The notes under the pieces: model-generated
What the model was told of the DNA's origin: nothing
The model's database searches: none
What the model saw: the letters and a program-made list of their open reading frames with translations, nothing else
DNA from: Candidatus Neomarinimicrobiota bacterium
GTDB taxonomy: Bacteria > Fidelibacterota > JAANXI01
NCBI GenBank assembly: GCA_021734025.1
Contig: JAIPJS010000003.1
Coordinates: forward strand, 156,332-220,331
Length of the DNA: 64,000 nucleotides
Direction of reading: 5' to 3'
Program-made: the position numbers and the translations under genes
Shown: piece after piece, positions 39,901 to 46,925 of the stretch
Numbering within the stretch: position 1 is the stretch's first letter
How the letters are laid out: each line of letters starts with the position of its first letter

Positions 39901-40185
39901 TCTGTGGAAACGGGAGATGACGGCATCCGGTATTTTCGGGAACACGTGGATGGCATTGATGCCGTAATTACCGATCTGGGATTGCCGGATATGAGTGGAA
40001 TGGAAGTGGCCACAATACTCCATTCAGTTGATCCGGAGATGCCAATCATTGGCATTACAGGATATGTGGACAAAGAAAATTACCTCTCTCTGCAGGAAGC
40101 CGGCTTTCGGGAAATAATTAAGAAACCATTCGAATTGAAAGAAGTCCTCACTAAAATTAAAGAAGTACTCCGGGGGCAGCGTTAG
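36910..40185 (+). CDS. Multi-PAS hybrid histidine kinase with C-terminal receiver
   Basis: A 1091-residue membrane kinase. Two membrane helices at about residues 15-33 and 53-73 enclose a very short periplasmic loop. About five PAS domains with PAC tails follow (for example DIVYRYTFQPEEEIEYISPAVEKITG, SYWNAGAERLYGYAKNEIFGK, ENIQEGFYRITPEGKFLLVNPRF). The dimerisation helix has phosphoacceptor His732 in GQIAGGISHDFNNILA. The ATPase domain has EVVDEGHGMSEETQEKIFEPFFTTK and GTGLGLAVAYKIV. The receiver has Asp1022 in VITDLGLPDMSG. GGGAGG precedes the ATG. It lies between GH106 and GH127 genes of the pectin island and on the same strand. It lacks the periplasmic sensor and AraC output of classical Bacteroidota hybrid regulators, so it would need a partner, perhaps the receiver at 24292. 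Confidence 0.93.
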   Translation: MSLVFIKRFLSKAEFKIASFYILISGIYIYISDNILPAHLEGTDALIRYQTYKGWGFVLVSGLLLYFLIRKYKAYQSKYETRREQLETHFRAVAEHGRDIVYRYTFQPEEEIEYISPAVEKITGRPQGYFYEDPAHFRKDLFPWDKQRFNHLLENPQQFSNTLTHQWKDSIGKVLWFEHRITPLYDESGDLTAIEGIAREVTREMEQRQQLEFHSEILRNIHDAVVGTDKNLRISYWNAGAERLYGYAKNEIFGKHVSILYDEVNKSNLEDIKQTVTQDNKYRQTRKAKRKDGEIIWLDQVITEQNDDLGNRTGFLSVSKDITEQHENEEELRENLALFSTLIGNLSVGVVVEDDSRNIIHANRVFCDYLGFENPGELIGENGPDLIARIKTLLKDPEEFEKEIEARIENKTRTIGEEISLEDGRFFERDFIPIQIESQQRGNLWLYRDVTKRKKMEARLRESNNLYERTLSALEEAVFVVDSKTRKVISCNQAVEQIFGYLQDEITGHTTEQLYCNLEDYQKFGKWSESVLEEDSVFHGEYQMCNRDGDEIITNHTISWLSEDEPPDGKVVSVVRDISERKKHEEALRESERQFREIFENIQEGFYRITPEGKFLLVNPRFAEILGYEDPETFTGMRVEDCPCFDIYPRDKYQRLLEEHGKITGFESTWMRKDGIEITVRENAHTVETEEGEILFYEGTVTDVTEQKKLEEQLIHSQKMESMGQIAGGISHDFNNILATLSGALQMLQLKIEAENSTEKYFEMMEAALARGETITDRLLTFTRSDKPKVQPVSLQSFLYSIKQIARHTLPTDTKIKVEGYQGNDLVAVEKNQLQQVLLNMCINASHAMNSGGTIALGIRRANPEEINTHIKEPAQEYLCVEVVDEGHGMSEETQEKIFEPFFTTKEHGNGTGLGLAVAYKIVKNHDGWIDVESSPGKGTTFTIGLPVTTDLVESEIPADIPPDFTGDGEFIFIIEDEEPIRIILTERLKSSDYRVESVETGDDGIRYFREHVDGIDAVITDLGLPDMSGMEVATILHSVDPEMPIIGITGYVDKENYLSLQEAGFREIIKKPFELKEVLTKIKEVLRGQR

Positions 40186-40543
40186 CGAACTGGACAGACT
40201 GATACGGTTTTCCGACTTTTTCCTAGTTACAAGATGACTGTATTGAGCATAGATAAGATGGTTGAAGTTATAGTATTGTTTGCACTTTTTCCTACCCGCT
40301 CTCCAGAGATTATAATGGTGAGATTCGACCCTTTTTTTGATTCCCTCGGCTTTAGGTTGGGTTCATTTCGGGCCTCCTGGAGAATTCCGAGGAAGGTATA
40401 GCGCCTTCCCTGTTGTGAAGAAATCGGATTTTGAGTAATATCGTATACCTGATTCAGGTTGCGTTCATCCAATTCGAAAAGCACAAGGACACTATTGACT
40501 CAAACAGCATTTACCCATTCAATCACTCTGTGAGGTATAATCC
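40186..40543. other. Gene-free interval between the kinase and GH127 genes
   Basis: A 358-base stretch without a convincing gene. An 85-codon frame on the minus strand (40227-40484; phrases LDERNLNQVYDITQNP and GRRYTFLGILQEARN) is the only long frame. It has no recognisable family and no clear ribosome-binding site. The promoter of the GH127 gene should lie at the right end. Confidence 0.4.
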
Positions 40544-42472
40544 ATGAAAAAATTTCCAAAGATTTTGATGTCGTTTCTGTTGATCCTGATGACCGCCGTT
40601 GCTTATCCCGCCGATGGGAATCAGGTCACGACGTTCCCGCCCGCAGATGTGACACTGCTGGAAAGCCCTTTTACCCAGGCACGTGCCACCGATCTGGAAT
40701 ACATGTTTGAAATGGAACCGGATCGATTATTAGTGCCATATCTTCGAGAGGCCGGGCTGGAGCCGAAGGCTGAGATCTACGGAAACTGGGAGGGCACCGG
40801 ACTGGGAGGCCATACCGCCGGGCATTATATCTCCGCACTCTCCAGAATGTATGCGGCGACTGGAAACCAGGAAGTACTGGATCGTCTGAATTACATGGTC
40901 TCTGAACTGAAGCGATGTCAGGAGGCGAACGGAAACGGATATGTGGGTGGAGTGCCGGAGAGCGATCGGATATGGAGCGAAATTGCCGCCGGAGAAATCA
41001 ATGCGGAACCGTTTGGTCTGAACGGTGGCTGGGTACCGTGGTATAACATCCACAAGACGTACGCGGGGCTGCGCGATGCCTATCTGTATGCCCGAAACGA
41101 GGAAGCGCTCGAGGTGCTGGTTGGAATGAGTGATTGGGCGCTTGAGCTGACCAGCGATCTGAGCGACGCGCAGATTCAGGAGATGCTGCAGGCGGAACAC
41201 GGAGGCATGAACGAGGTTTTCGCGGACGTAGCTGCCATAACCGGGGAAGAGAAGTACTTGAAGATCGCTCAACGTTTTTCTCACCGAGAAATTTTAAATC
41301 CGCTGATTCAGCAAGAAGACAGTCTCACCGGTCTGCATGCCAATACTCAGATTCCCAAGGTTATAGGCTTTCAGCGGATTGCGGCACTTACCGATAATCA
41401 GGGATGGCACGAGGCATCTCAATTCTTCTGGGAAACCGTGGTGAAAAACCGGTCGGTGGCCATCGGCGGAAACAGCGTCCGGGAGCACTTTAACCCGGCA
41501 GGCGATTTCACACCAATGATTCAGGATCGCCAGGGGCCCGAGACGTGTAATACCTATAACATGCTGCGACTTTCCGAAAAGTTGTTCGAAGCAGACGGTG
41601 ATCCTCGTTATGTAGAATACTACGAGCGTGCACTGTACAATCATATCCTGTCTTCGCAAAATCCGGACGAGGGTGGATTCGTTTACTTTACGCCGATGCA
41701 TCCGCGGTACTATCGCGTCTATTCCCAGCCGGACAGCAGCTTTTGGTGTTGCGTGGGATCCGGCATGGAGAATCATTCCAAATACGATGAATTTATTTAC
41801 GCCCACGATAATGATGCCGTTTACGTGAACTTATTTATTCCGTCGAAAGTGCGGTGGCAGGAAAAAGGGATCTCAATTACGCAAGCGACCGACTTTCCGG
41901 ACATCGAAGCCAGCACTCTCAGCATTGAGGCTGATTCGCCGGTGAAATTTAGTTTGAAGGTCCGGTATCCGAGCTGGGTCATCGAAGATAAATACGAGGT
42001 AAAAATCAATGGGAAGCAGCAGAAGGTAACCGGAAGCCCCGGCGGATTTAGCACCATTACCCGGGAGTGGCAGTCCGGCGACACAGTGGAGCTCAGAATG
42101 TCGATGAAAACCCGGCTGGAGTCTCTGCCCGATGGTTCAAAATATTACGCGGTGCTCCACGGCCCGTTTGTCCTCGCAGCGAAAACCAGCAGGTCCTATT
42201 TGGAGGGCCTGTTCGCTGACGGCGGCAGATGGGGACACATCCCGGGGGATACCCTTTATCCTGTGGAGGCTTCACCCGGATTTGTCGGGAATCCGGATGA
42301 AATAGCAGATAAAATCCAACCGGTGGAGGGGAAGTCTTTAACGTTTACGGCTTCCGACGTAATTACCCCGGCCAGGTATAAAGACCTGGAACTGGTACCG
42401 TTTTACCAGGTACATGAAGCGCGCTACGTGCTTTACTGGCCGCACGAGAGCGTTTTTAAAGGGAAGGAGTAA
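40544..42472 (+). CDS. GH127 (DUF1680) beta-L-arabinofuranosidase, exported
   Basis: A 642-residue exported protein of the GH127 family. It has a signal peptide (SFLLILMTAVAYPADG) and an alpha/alpha barrel with GNWEGTGLGGHTAGHYISALSRMYAAT and GGWVPWYNIHKTYAGLRDAYLY. The metal and catalytic set known from HypBA1 is visible: Glu333 and Cys335 in PETCNTYNML, and Cys402-Cys403 in SFWCCVGSGMENH, where the first Cys of the pair would be the nucleophile. GH127 enzymes remove beta-L-arabinofuranose, found in plant glycoproteins and rhamnogalacturonan II side chains. It closes the pectin island and follows the kinase gene by 358 bases, so it may have its own promoter. Confidence 0.93.
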   Translation: MKKFPKILMSFLLILMTAVAYPADGNQVTTFPPADVTLLESPFTQARATDLEYMFEMEPDRLLVPYLREAGLEPKAEIYGNWEGTGLGGHTAGHYISALSRMYAATGNQEVLDRLNYMVSELKRCQEANGNGYVGGVPESDRIWSEIAAGEINAEPFGLNGGWVPWYNIHKTYAGLRDAYLYARNEEALEVLVGMSDWALELTSDLSDAQIQEMLQAEHGGMNEVFADVAAITGEEKYLKIAQRFSHREILNPLIQQEDSLTGLHANTQIPKVIGFQRIAALTDNQGWHEASQFFWETVVKNRSVAIGGNSVREHFNPAGDFTPMIQDRQGPETCNTYNMLRLSEKLFEADGDPRYVEYYERALYNHILSSQNPDEGGFVYFTPMHPRYYRVYSQPDSSFWCCVGSGMENHSKYDEFIYAHDNDAVYVNLFIPSKVRWQEKGISITQATDFPDIEASTLSIEADSPVKFSLKVRYPSWVIEDKYEVKINGKQQKVTGSPGGFSTITREWQSGDTVELRMSMKTRLESLPDGSKYYAVLHGPFVLAAKTSRSYLEGLFADGGRWGHIPGDTLYPVEASPGFVGNPDEIADKIQPVEGKSLTFTASDVITPARYKDLELVPFYQVHEARYVLYWPHESVFKGKE

Positions 42473-42627
42473 TAAAGCGAATCAAATCAAATAAGCCACT
42501 GAGGATGTGGATTGCTGTCGGTGCAGTTATTAGCGCAGCTATCGGAGCCGCAGCGTAACCACTGGCTCTTTGAACGACAATCGGCGTCGCAATTGGGGTG
42601 GTAATGGGATTTGTACTCAGAAAATAG
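42472..42627 (+). pseudogene. Decayed gene for a small glycine/alanine-rich membrane protein
   Basis: A 52-codon frame directly behind the GH127 stop reads KRIKSNKPLRMWIAVGAVIS, AAIGAAA, stop, PLAL, stop, TTIGVAIGVVMGFVLRK and a final TAG at 42625. It has two internal stops, TAA and TGA. The alternating I/A/V-G pattern before and after the stops is that of small hydrophobic glycine-zipper-like membrane proteins. A good ribosome-binding site (AAGGAG, 42464-42469) precedes an ATA where a start codon is expected. This looks like a recently inactivated gene: lost start and two nonsense changes, no frameshift. The parent family is not certain. Confidence 0.6.
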
Positions 42628-42632
42628 CATCA

Positions 42633-42669
42633 CCCGCTTAAAGCCAAAGTAATTAAGGCTTTAAACGGG
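42633..42669. terminator. Hairpin between convergent genes, member of a dispersed hairpin family
   Basis: CCCGCTTAAAGCC (42633-42645) pairs with GGCTTTAAACGGG (42657-42669), 13 pairs with one mismatch and an 11-base loop. It separates the GH127 unit from the convergent permease gene and probably terminates both. Its ends (CCCGCTTAAA and TTTAAxCGGG followed by TAATCATA) recur at 63843-63878. Confidence 0.65.
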
Positions 42670-42685
42670 TAATCATATAAAGCAG

Positions 42686-44779
42686 TTAGTACCTCGCAAG
42701 CTCACGTTCGTTTTCAGGCGGTTTGGGATTTACATCGAAAACCGGATCTTTGAGCCAATCCATAGTCTGTTGAACGCCGGTCTGCGTTCCAATAAGCGTA
42801 ATAGTATCGCCTTTCTGAACTATCGTATTTCCATGGGGAATAATGAGTTCGCCATTTCTGACGATAAACGGAATCAGGCAATCCTTGTGAATCCATAATT
42901 GACCGATGGTGTGATTGGGCAGCAGTGATTGCCCGACGGTAATTTCGTCGATTGTCTCCGAGTGGAGAAAGTGCTCCTGAATCGACTGCCGGCTCCACTG
43001 CCGCCATTCACCGGTAAAATCGATGCCGTCTGCGCGGTTGGCGATTTCCGCGAGGAGCCGAAGGTGCTGACGAGCCGTATCAGTGGGACTAATCAGGACA
43101 AAAAGCGCATAGACCGGTTCGTCATCGGGCCCCAGCTTCAGTCCCTCGGAAGATTGCACAACGGCCAGTTCGTGGGATTTCAGGTCCGGCAGATATGCGT
43201 GAGGGAGCGCCATGTGATTTGCCGAGGGCGTGAATCCTTTGTCATCCGCATCGCGCAACGCTTGAAATATTGTCTCCGCCGGGACCTCGACCCGTTCCGA
43301 AAAGAGTTGCGCAACCTGGTTTAGCGTTTCGTGGTAATCATTGCCGGATTTGTGCCGGAAAATTAGTGTTCTGTAGATCACGTCGTCCAGGGAGTCCTCT
43401 TCCCGTAATCCTCTTTCCCGAAGTGCCTGCCGCAGATACTCATCTACTTTGGTTTCGGTGTCTTCACCCAGTTGGGAGAAGATATGCACCAGCGCGCTGC
43501 TTCGTTTTGCTTTCTCTTTGCCGTACAGGAAGTACCAGAGCAGTCCCACTCCCACCAGTCCGCCGGCCGCGATCCTGGGCACCATACCCAAATACGGGAT
43601 TAGTACCACGGAAACGGCGATTCCCGAAACCTGCATCCATGGGTAACCCGGGGACCGAAAGCCGGGATCGTAGCTTTGAATATTGCTCTCGCGCATTATG
43701 ATCACCGCCAGGTTTAGCATCCCAAAGATGACCAGGAGAAATGCGCTGGCGAGCTTGGCTACGCCTTCAGGATTCAACAGCAGAATAAATAATATCATCA
43801 CACCAACCGTCAATATAATGGCAGGTGTCGGCGTCTGGAATCGACCCAGTTTGCCGAACCATTTTGGCGCCAGTCCGTCCCGGCTGAGCGCCAGGGGATA
43901 ACGCGAAGCCGCAGTGAGTCCGGCGTTAGCCGAGGCGCTGAAAGCAAGGACGGCGGCTGCAGACAGCCCGATAACACCCCAGTTGCCGAGATATTGGCCG
44001 GCGGCGTCGGCCACCGGTGTCAACGTAGTATCCAGCACGGAACCGGGTACGATCTGCAGGATGAGGAACATTCCGACGAGATAGAGGGCAACGGTTACCG
44101 CCAGGGCGGTGAACATCCCCATGGGGATGTTCTTATCCAAATCTTCAACCTCTTCCGCCATGCTGATAATTTTGGTCAGGCTGGCAAAGCTGACGTACAC
44201 CAAGCCAACCGCTTCAAGGAATGCGGTAGTGCTCCAGGTTGTCTTCGCCGTGATAGCACCGTGATCCAGGTTGAACAGGCCGGTGGCAATAAAATAGGCC
44301 AACCCAGCCAGAATGATTGCAACCATCACTTCCTGCAAACGCCCCACATGTTTGGTGCCAACGATACTGAGTATCGCAAATCCGATACAGAGTCCAATGG
44401 CGACTGGCTTAATCGGAAGTGTTAAAAAGAGCAGGAGATAGGCGCCGAGTCCGATGAGATCGAAGCTGCTCTTGAACACGAGAGAGAGCCAGGTCCCTAG
44501 TCCGGCAACCGTTCCCACAGCTGGCCCCATGCTTCGGTCGAGCACGTAGTATGCGCCGCCTGCCCGGGGCATAGCAGTGGCTAATTCGGCCTTGCTCAGG
44601 AGGGTTGGAATTATGAACAAGCCGGCGACGAGATAGACCCATCCGGCAGTCGATCCGACTTTGCTATAAATTAAACCTGGGAGCAGAAAAATACCGGAAG
44701 CCAGCATACCGGCCACGCCAAAGGCAAAAATGGACCTGGCGGTAAAATGTTTTTCCAGTGATGTCTGTGCCATGGTCAC
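42686..44779 (-). CDS. APC-superfamily amino-acid permease with C-terminal EIIA-like and TrkA-C domains
   Basis: A 697-residue membrane protein. Residues of about 10-420 are an APC-type transporter with some twelve helices (FAFGVAGMLASGIFLLPGLIYSKVG, AELATAMPRAGGAYYVLDR, ASANAGLTAASRYPLALSRDGLAP). A linker leads to a phosphotransferase EIIA type 2-like domain at about 455-600, with His in HMALPHAYLPDL and the phrase ALFVLISPTDTARQHLRLLAEI. The last 90 residues are a TrkA-C/RCK-C fold (ITVGQSLLPNHTIGQLWIHKDC, NTIVQKGDTITLIGT), which usually binds small ligands such as nucleotides. The cytoplasmic domains suggest gated transport. The phosphotransfer role of the EIIA-like part is uncertain. The substrate is unknown. 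Confidence 0.9.
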   Translation of the reverse strand: MTMAQTSLEKHFTARSIFAFGVAGMLASGIFLLPGLIYSKVGSTAGWVYLVAGLFIIPTLLSKAELATAMPRAGGAYYVLDRSMGPAVGTVAGLGTWLSLVFKSSFDLIGLGAYLLLFLTLPIKPVAIGLCIGFAILSIVGTKHVGRLQEVMVAIILAGLAYFIATGLFNLDHGAITAKTTWSTTAFLEAVGLVYVSFASLTKIISMAEEVEDLDKNIPMGMFTALAVTVALYLVGMFLILQIVPGSVLDTTLTPVADAAGQYLGNWGVIGLSAAAVLAFSASANAGLTAASRYPLALSRDGLAPKWFGKLGRFQTPTPAIILTVGVMILFILLLNPEGVAKLASAFLLVIFGMLNLAVIIMRESNIQSYDPGFRSPGYPWMQVSGIAVSVVLIPYLGMVPRIAAGGLVGVGLLWYFLYGKEKAKRSSALVHIFSQLGEDTETKVDEYLRQALRERGLREEDSLDDVIYRTLIFRHKSGNDYHETLNQVAQLFSERVEVPAETIFQALRDADDKGFTPSANHMALPHAYLPDLKSHELAVVQSSEGLKLGPDDEPVYALFVLISPTDTARQHLRLLAEIANRADGIDFTGEWRQWSRQSIQEHFLHSETIDEITVGQSLLPNHTIGQLWIHKDCLIPFIVRNGELIIPHGNTIVQKGDTITLIGTQTGVQQTMDWLKDPVFDVNPKPPENERELARY

Positions 44780-45334
44780 CCTCCCTGCAGTTAAATAAAC
44801 ATGACTGTTTTAGTATTGATTAATATACTCACGGAAATTTGAAGGATCAAAAGAGACCGAAAATACTCGAGTCTCAGGTATCGTCCTTTTCCATATGGAC
44901 AATTGCCCGGGGATCTGAAACGTTGATTTCGGGCTTCTATGGCCGCCCGAAATGCTGTTCGCCCAGCCGATCACGCAGAGATAGAACGTGAATAGCCCGG
45001 GTTTCAACCCGGGGTTTATAATTACGAGCGGGGCAACACGCAGGGATTGAATCACCTGAACCCGATAGACGCGTTAGGACCAGCAGACAACCTCTTTTCA
45101 CATCCCCTGCCTAACAATGTATAACACACTGCGATCCGGTGTGGGCGGCAACTATCTGTATGAACTAACTTATGAAAAAGACGAGATTTCCCGCCGGGTT
45201 AAAAGTAATCGGAAATGATACTGCATCCCTGGAATGCAATATGTCGGTACATATTGGAATGGCCTTCTTAATAGATTCAAATCTGAAAAAAAACCAGTAC
45301 CGGATTACTGACGAAATAACTTTGCCCGGTAATC
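44780..45334. other. Gene-free interval with REP-like hairpin
   Basis: A 555-base stretch with no supported gene. It contains a short hairpin, GCCCGGGTT..AACCCGGGG (44995-45014), of the type common in dispersed extragenic palindromes, and an unassigned GC-richer patch around 44930-45060. The permease promoter should be near 44790-44850. A plus-strand 74-codon frame at 45172 overlaps the broken gene on the other strand and is not supported. Confidence 0.5.
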
Positions 45335-46081
45335 CTATTTTATATATACCGCCTTTTGGGTTTGAGCGATTTTACCGTCAACCTCCAGTCGTATAACAAA
45401 CACGCCGGATCCAACGTCTTCCGGCTGCCAGGCCAGCTGATGTTCTCCTGGTGAGTAACGTTTATCTGCCAACGTAGCGACCTTTCGCCCGGACAAATCG
45501 TAAACAGCAAGCGAGATGTAAGCTTCACCGGGAAGAGAAAATGGAATGTGGGTTACCGGGTTAAACGGATTGGGAAAATTCTTTCTCAGTTGCGCACGTT
45601 CCGGTAGGGTGTGTTCATTATCGGCGGATGGTGTCACTTGTTGTGCTATTGTATCAATCGCATCCTCTGCCGATTGGGCAACGTCCGGGTCGGAATCGTC
45701 CATAGCGACATGAAGAGTATCCAGAACTTCCGCTTTGCGTGTATACAGCTGTGACTGGAGTGATTGCCACTGTTCCAAATTCTCATTGTCAGGGTTCGAC
45801 CATGGATTCTCACTTTTGAAAAACCGGGCAGTCCCTTCGATAGCGTGTCGCCGGATCCACTATCGTTCGTCACCGGTGATCGCAGTCAGAATTGAATCGG
45901 CATCCGGAAACATTGTCATGGAATACCGGGGAGGAATGTTCCAGCGATAAAGGATTGGTTCCGTAAAACTTCTATGCTGATCCCCTTCAAGCGTTGAGAG
46001 AGTATCATTCCCCGGTATCATTACAGAAACATACCAGTAATGCCGTTCTTTACATCCGGCCGGGCGCAGACGAGCGTCCCG
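45335..46081 (-). pseudogene. Broken gene for a secreted protein with T9SS type A sorting domain
   Basis: Read on the minus strand, one frame runs from about 46081 to the TAA at 45335 with a single internal TAG at about 45860. Before the stop it reads ERHYWYVSVMIPGNDTLST, RSFTEPILYRWNIPPRYSM and MFPDADSILTAITGDER; after it WIRRHAIEGTARFFKSENPW. The C-terminal 80 residues are a typical type A CTD (KNFPNPFNPVTHIPFSL, YDLSGRKVATL, GSGVFVIRLEV). No signal peptide or start is found upstream, where the sequence turns into repeat-like DNA near 46090. So both the 5' end and the frame are damaged. The downstream 147-codon piece could only start at a TTG (45778). The original function is unknown. Confidence 0.65.
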
Positions 46082-46090
46082 GAAGGGACT

Positions 46091-46740
46091 CCTCCCGGAG
46101 GAGGAATCTCGTAAATTAAACTCCTAAGAAATTAATGACGAGATCCCTTCGGGAAAAAAATCAAAAAAAACTTCGAACTCACGCCTCTGCCAATTCAACA
46201 CTTTCCAATTTCTGATGTAAAGCAGCAATATAGATGCTCATTGAGATGTTTTACAGGGCGCTCAGACAGCGAAGTATTATAAACAATATACGGTTATCAC
46301 TTGGCCTTGCCGTTCATTTTGGGCACCGTTTCGGTGAGCGGAAGGAATCCAGAATCGGCTGTCTGACCGGAGGGAGTTCCGGTTCTGGTCTGACGCGAAT
46401 CTTGAAACGGTCAAAATGAACGGCAGAGCCTTGATTTTTTTTCTCCTTTTGCATCAAGGCAAAAGGAGGAATAATTGGGAAGATAAGGGAGGTCGGGAGA
46501 AGGATTACTACCCGTGAACTACAACTCAAGAATTCAGAAATCACGCTTCCCTTTCCTTGCGAAGGAGCCTGACCCGAACCGTCGGGAAGGAACTGTGGGT
46601 GAGGTTTAAACAAAAAATGCCGCTGCCTTGCACAACGGATTTGGTAGTAACGGTAGCTGGATTTTCCCACGGTGATCCCTGCGGGGGAACCAGCGCCCCT
46701 GGTCCAGTTTCAGTGAGGACCCGGCAGAAGTCTCCCCCAA
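46091..46740. repeat. Repeat-like, gene-free region with several inverted repeats
   Basis: About 650 bases without a credible gene. It holds a long interrupted inverted repeat: TGCCGTTCATTTTG near 46309 is matched by CAAAATGAACGGCA near 46412, with a second pair CCGTTTC/GAAACGG just inside. A perfect 10-base-pair hairpin (46443-46452 with 46459-46468, arm CTCCTTTTGC) lies in a T-rich and purine-rich context. CTCC/GGAG-rich palindromes are near 46088-46105. The pattern suggests remnants of dispersed extragenic elements. No transposase is present. Confidence 0.5.
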
Positions 46741-46745
46741 ATAAA

Positions 46746-46775
46746 AAACCCCACAATTCGAAAATTGTGGGGTTT
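46746..46775 (-). terminator. Rho-independent terminator after tRNA-fMet
   Basis: A perfect 13-base-pair stem (46746-46758 with 46763-46775, arm AAACCCCACAATT) with the loop CGAA. On the minus strand the stem ends in TTT and runs on as further T residues. It begins seven bases past the tRNA 3' end. Confidence 0.92.
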
Positions 46776-46781
46776 CCAGAG

Positions 46782-46855
<74 letters not shown>

Positions 46856-46925
46856 GTATAATTTTTCTTCTCTCAAAAAGCGATACTAATATAACCCGTG
46901 GACCAGCACGTGTCAACCTCCATTC

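Noticed and set aside
45172-45396. 74-codon plus-strand frame starting ATG AAA AAG
   Set aside because: It overlaps the CTD coding end on the other strand, lacks a ribosome-binding site and resembles no known protein.
46314-46756. Overlapping small frames (118 and 71 codons) in the repeat-rich region
   Set aside because: They run through inverted repeats and contain no domain; such frames are typical of extragenic repeats.
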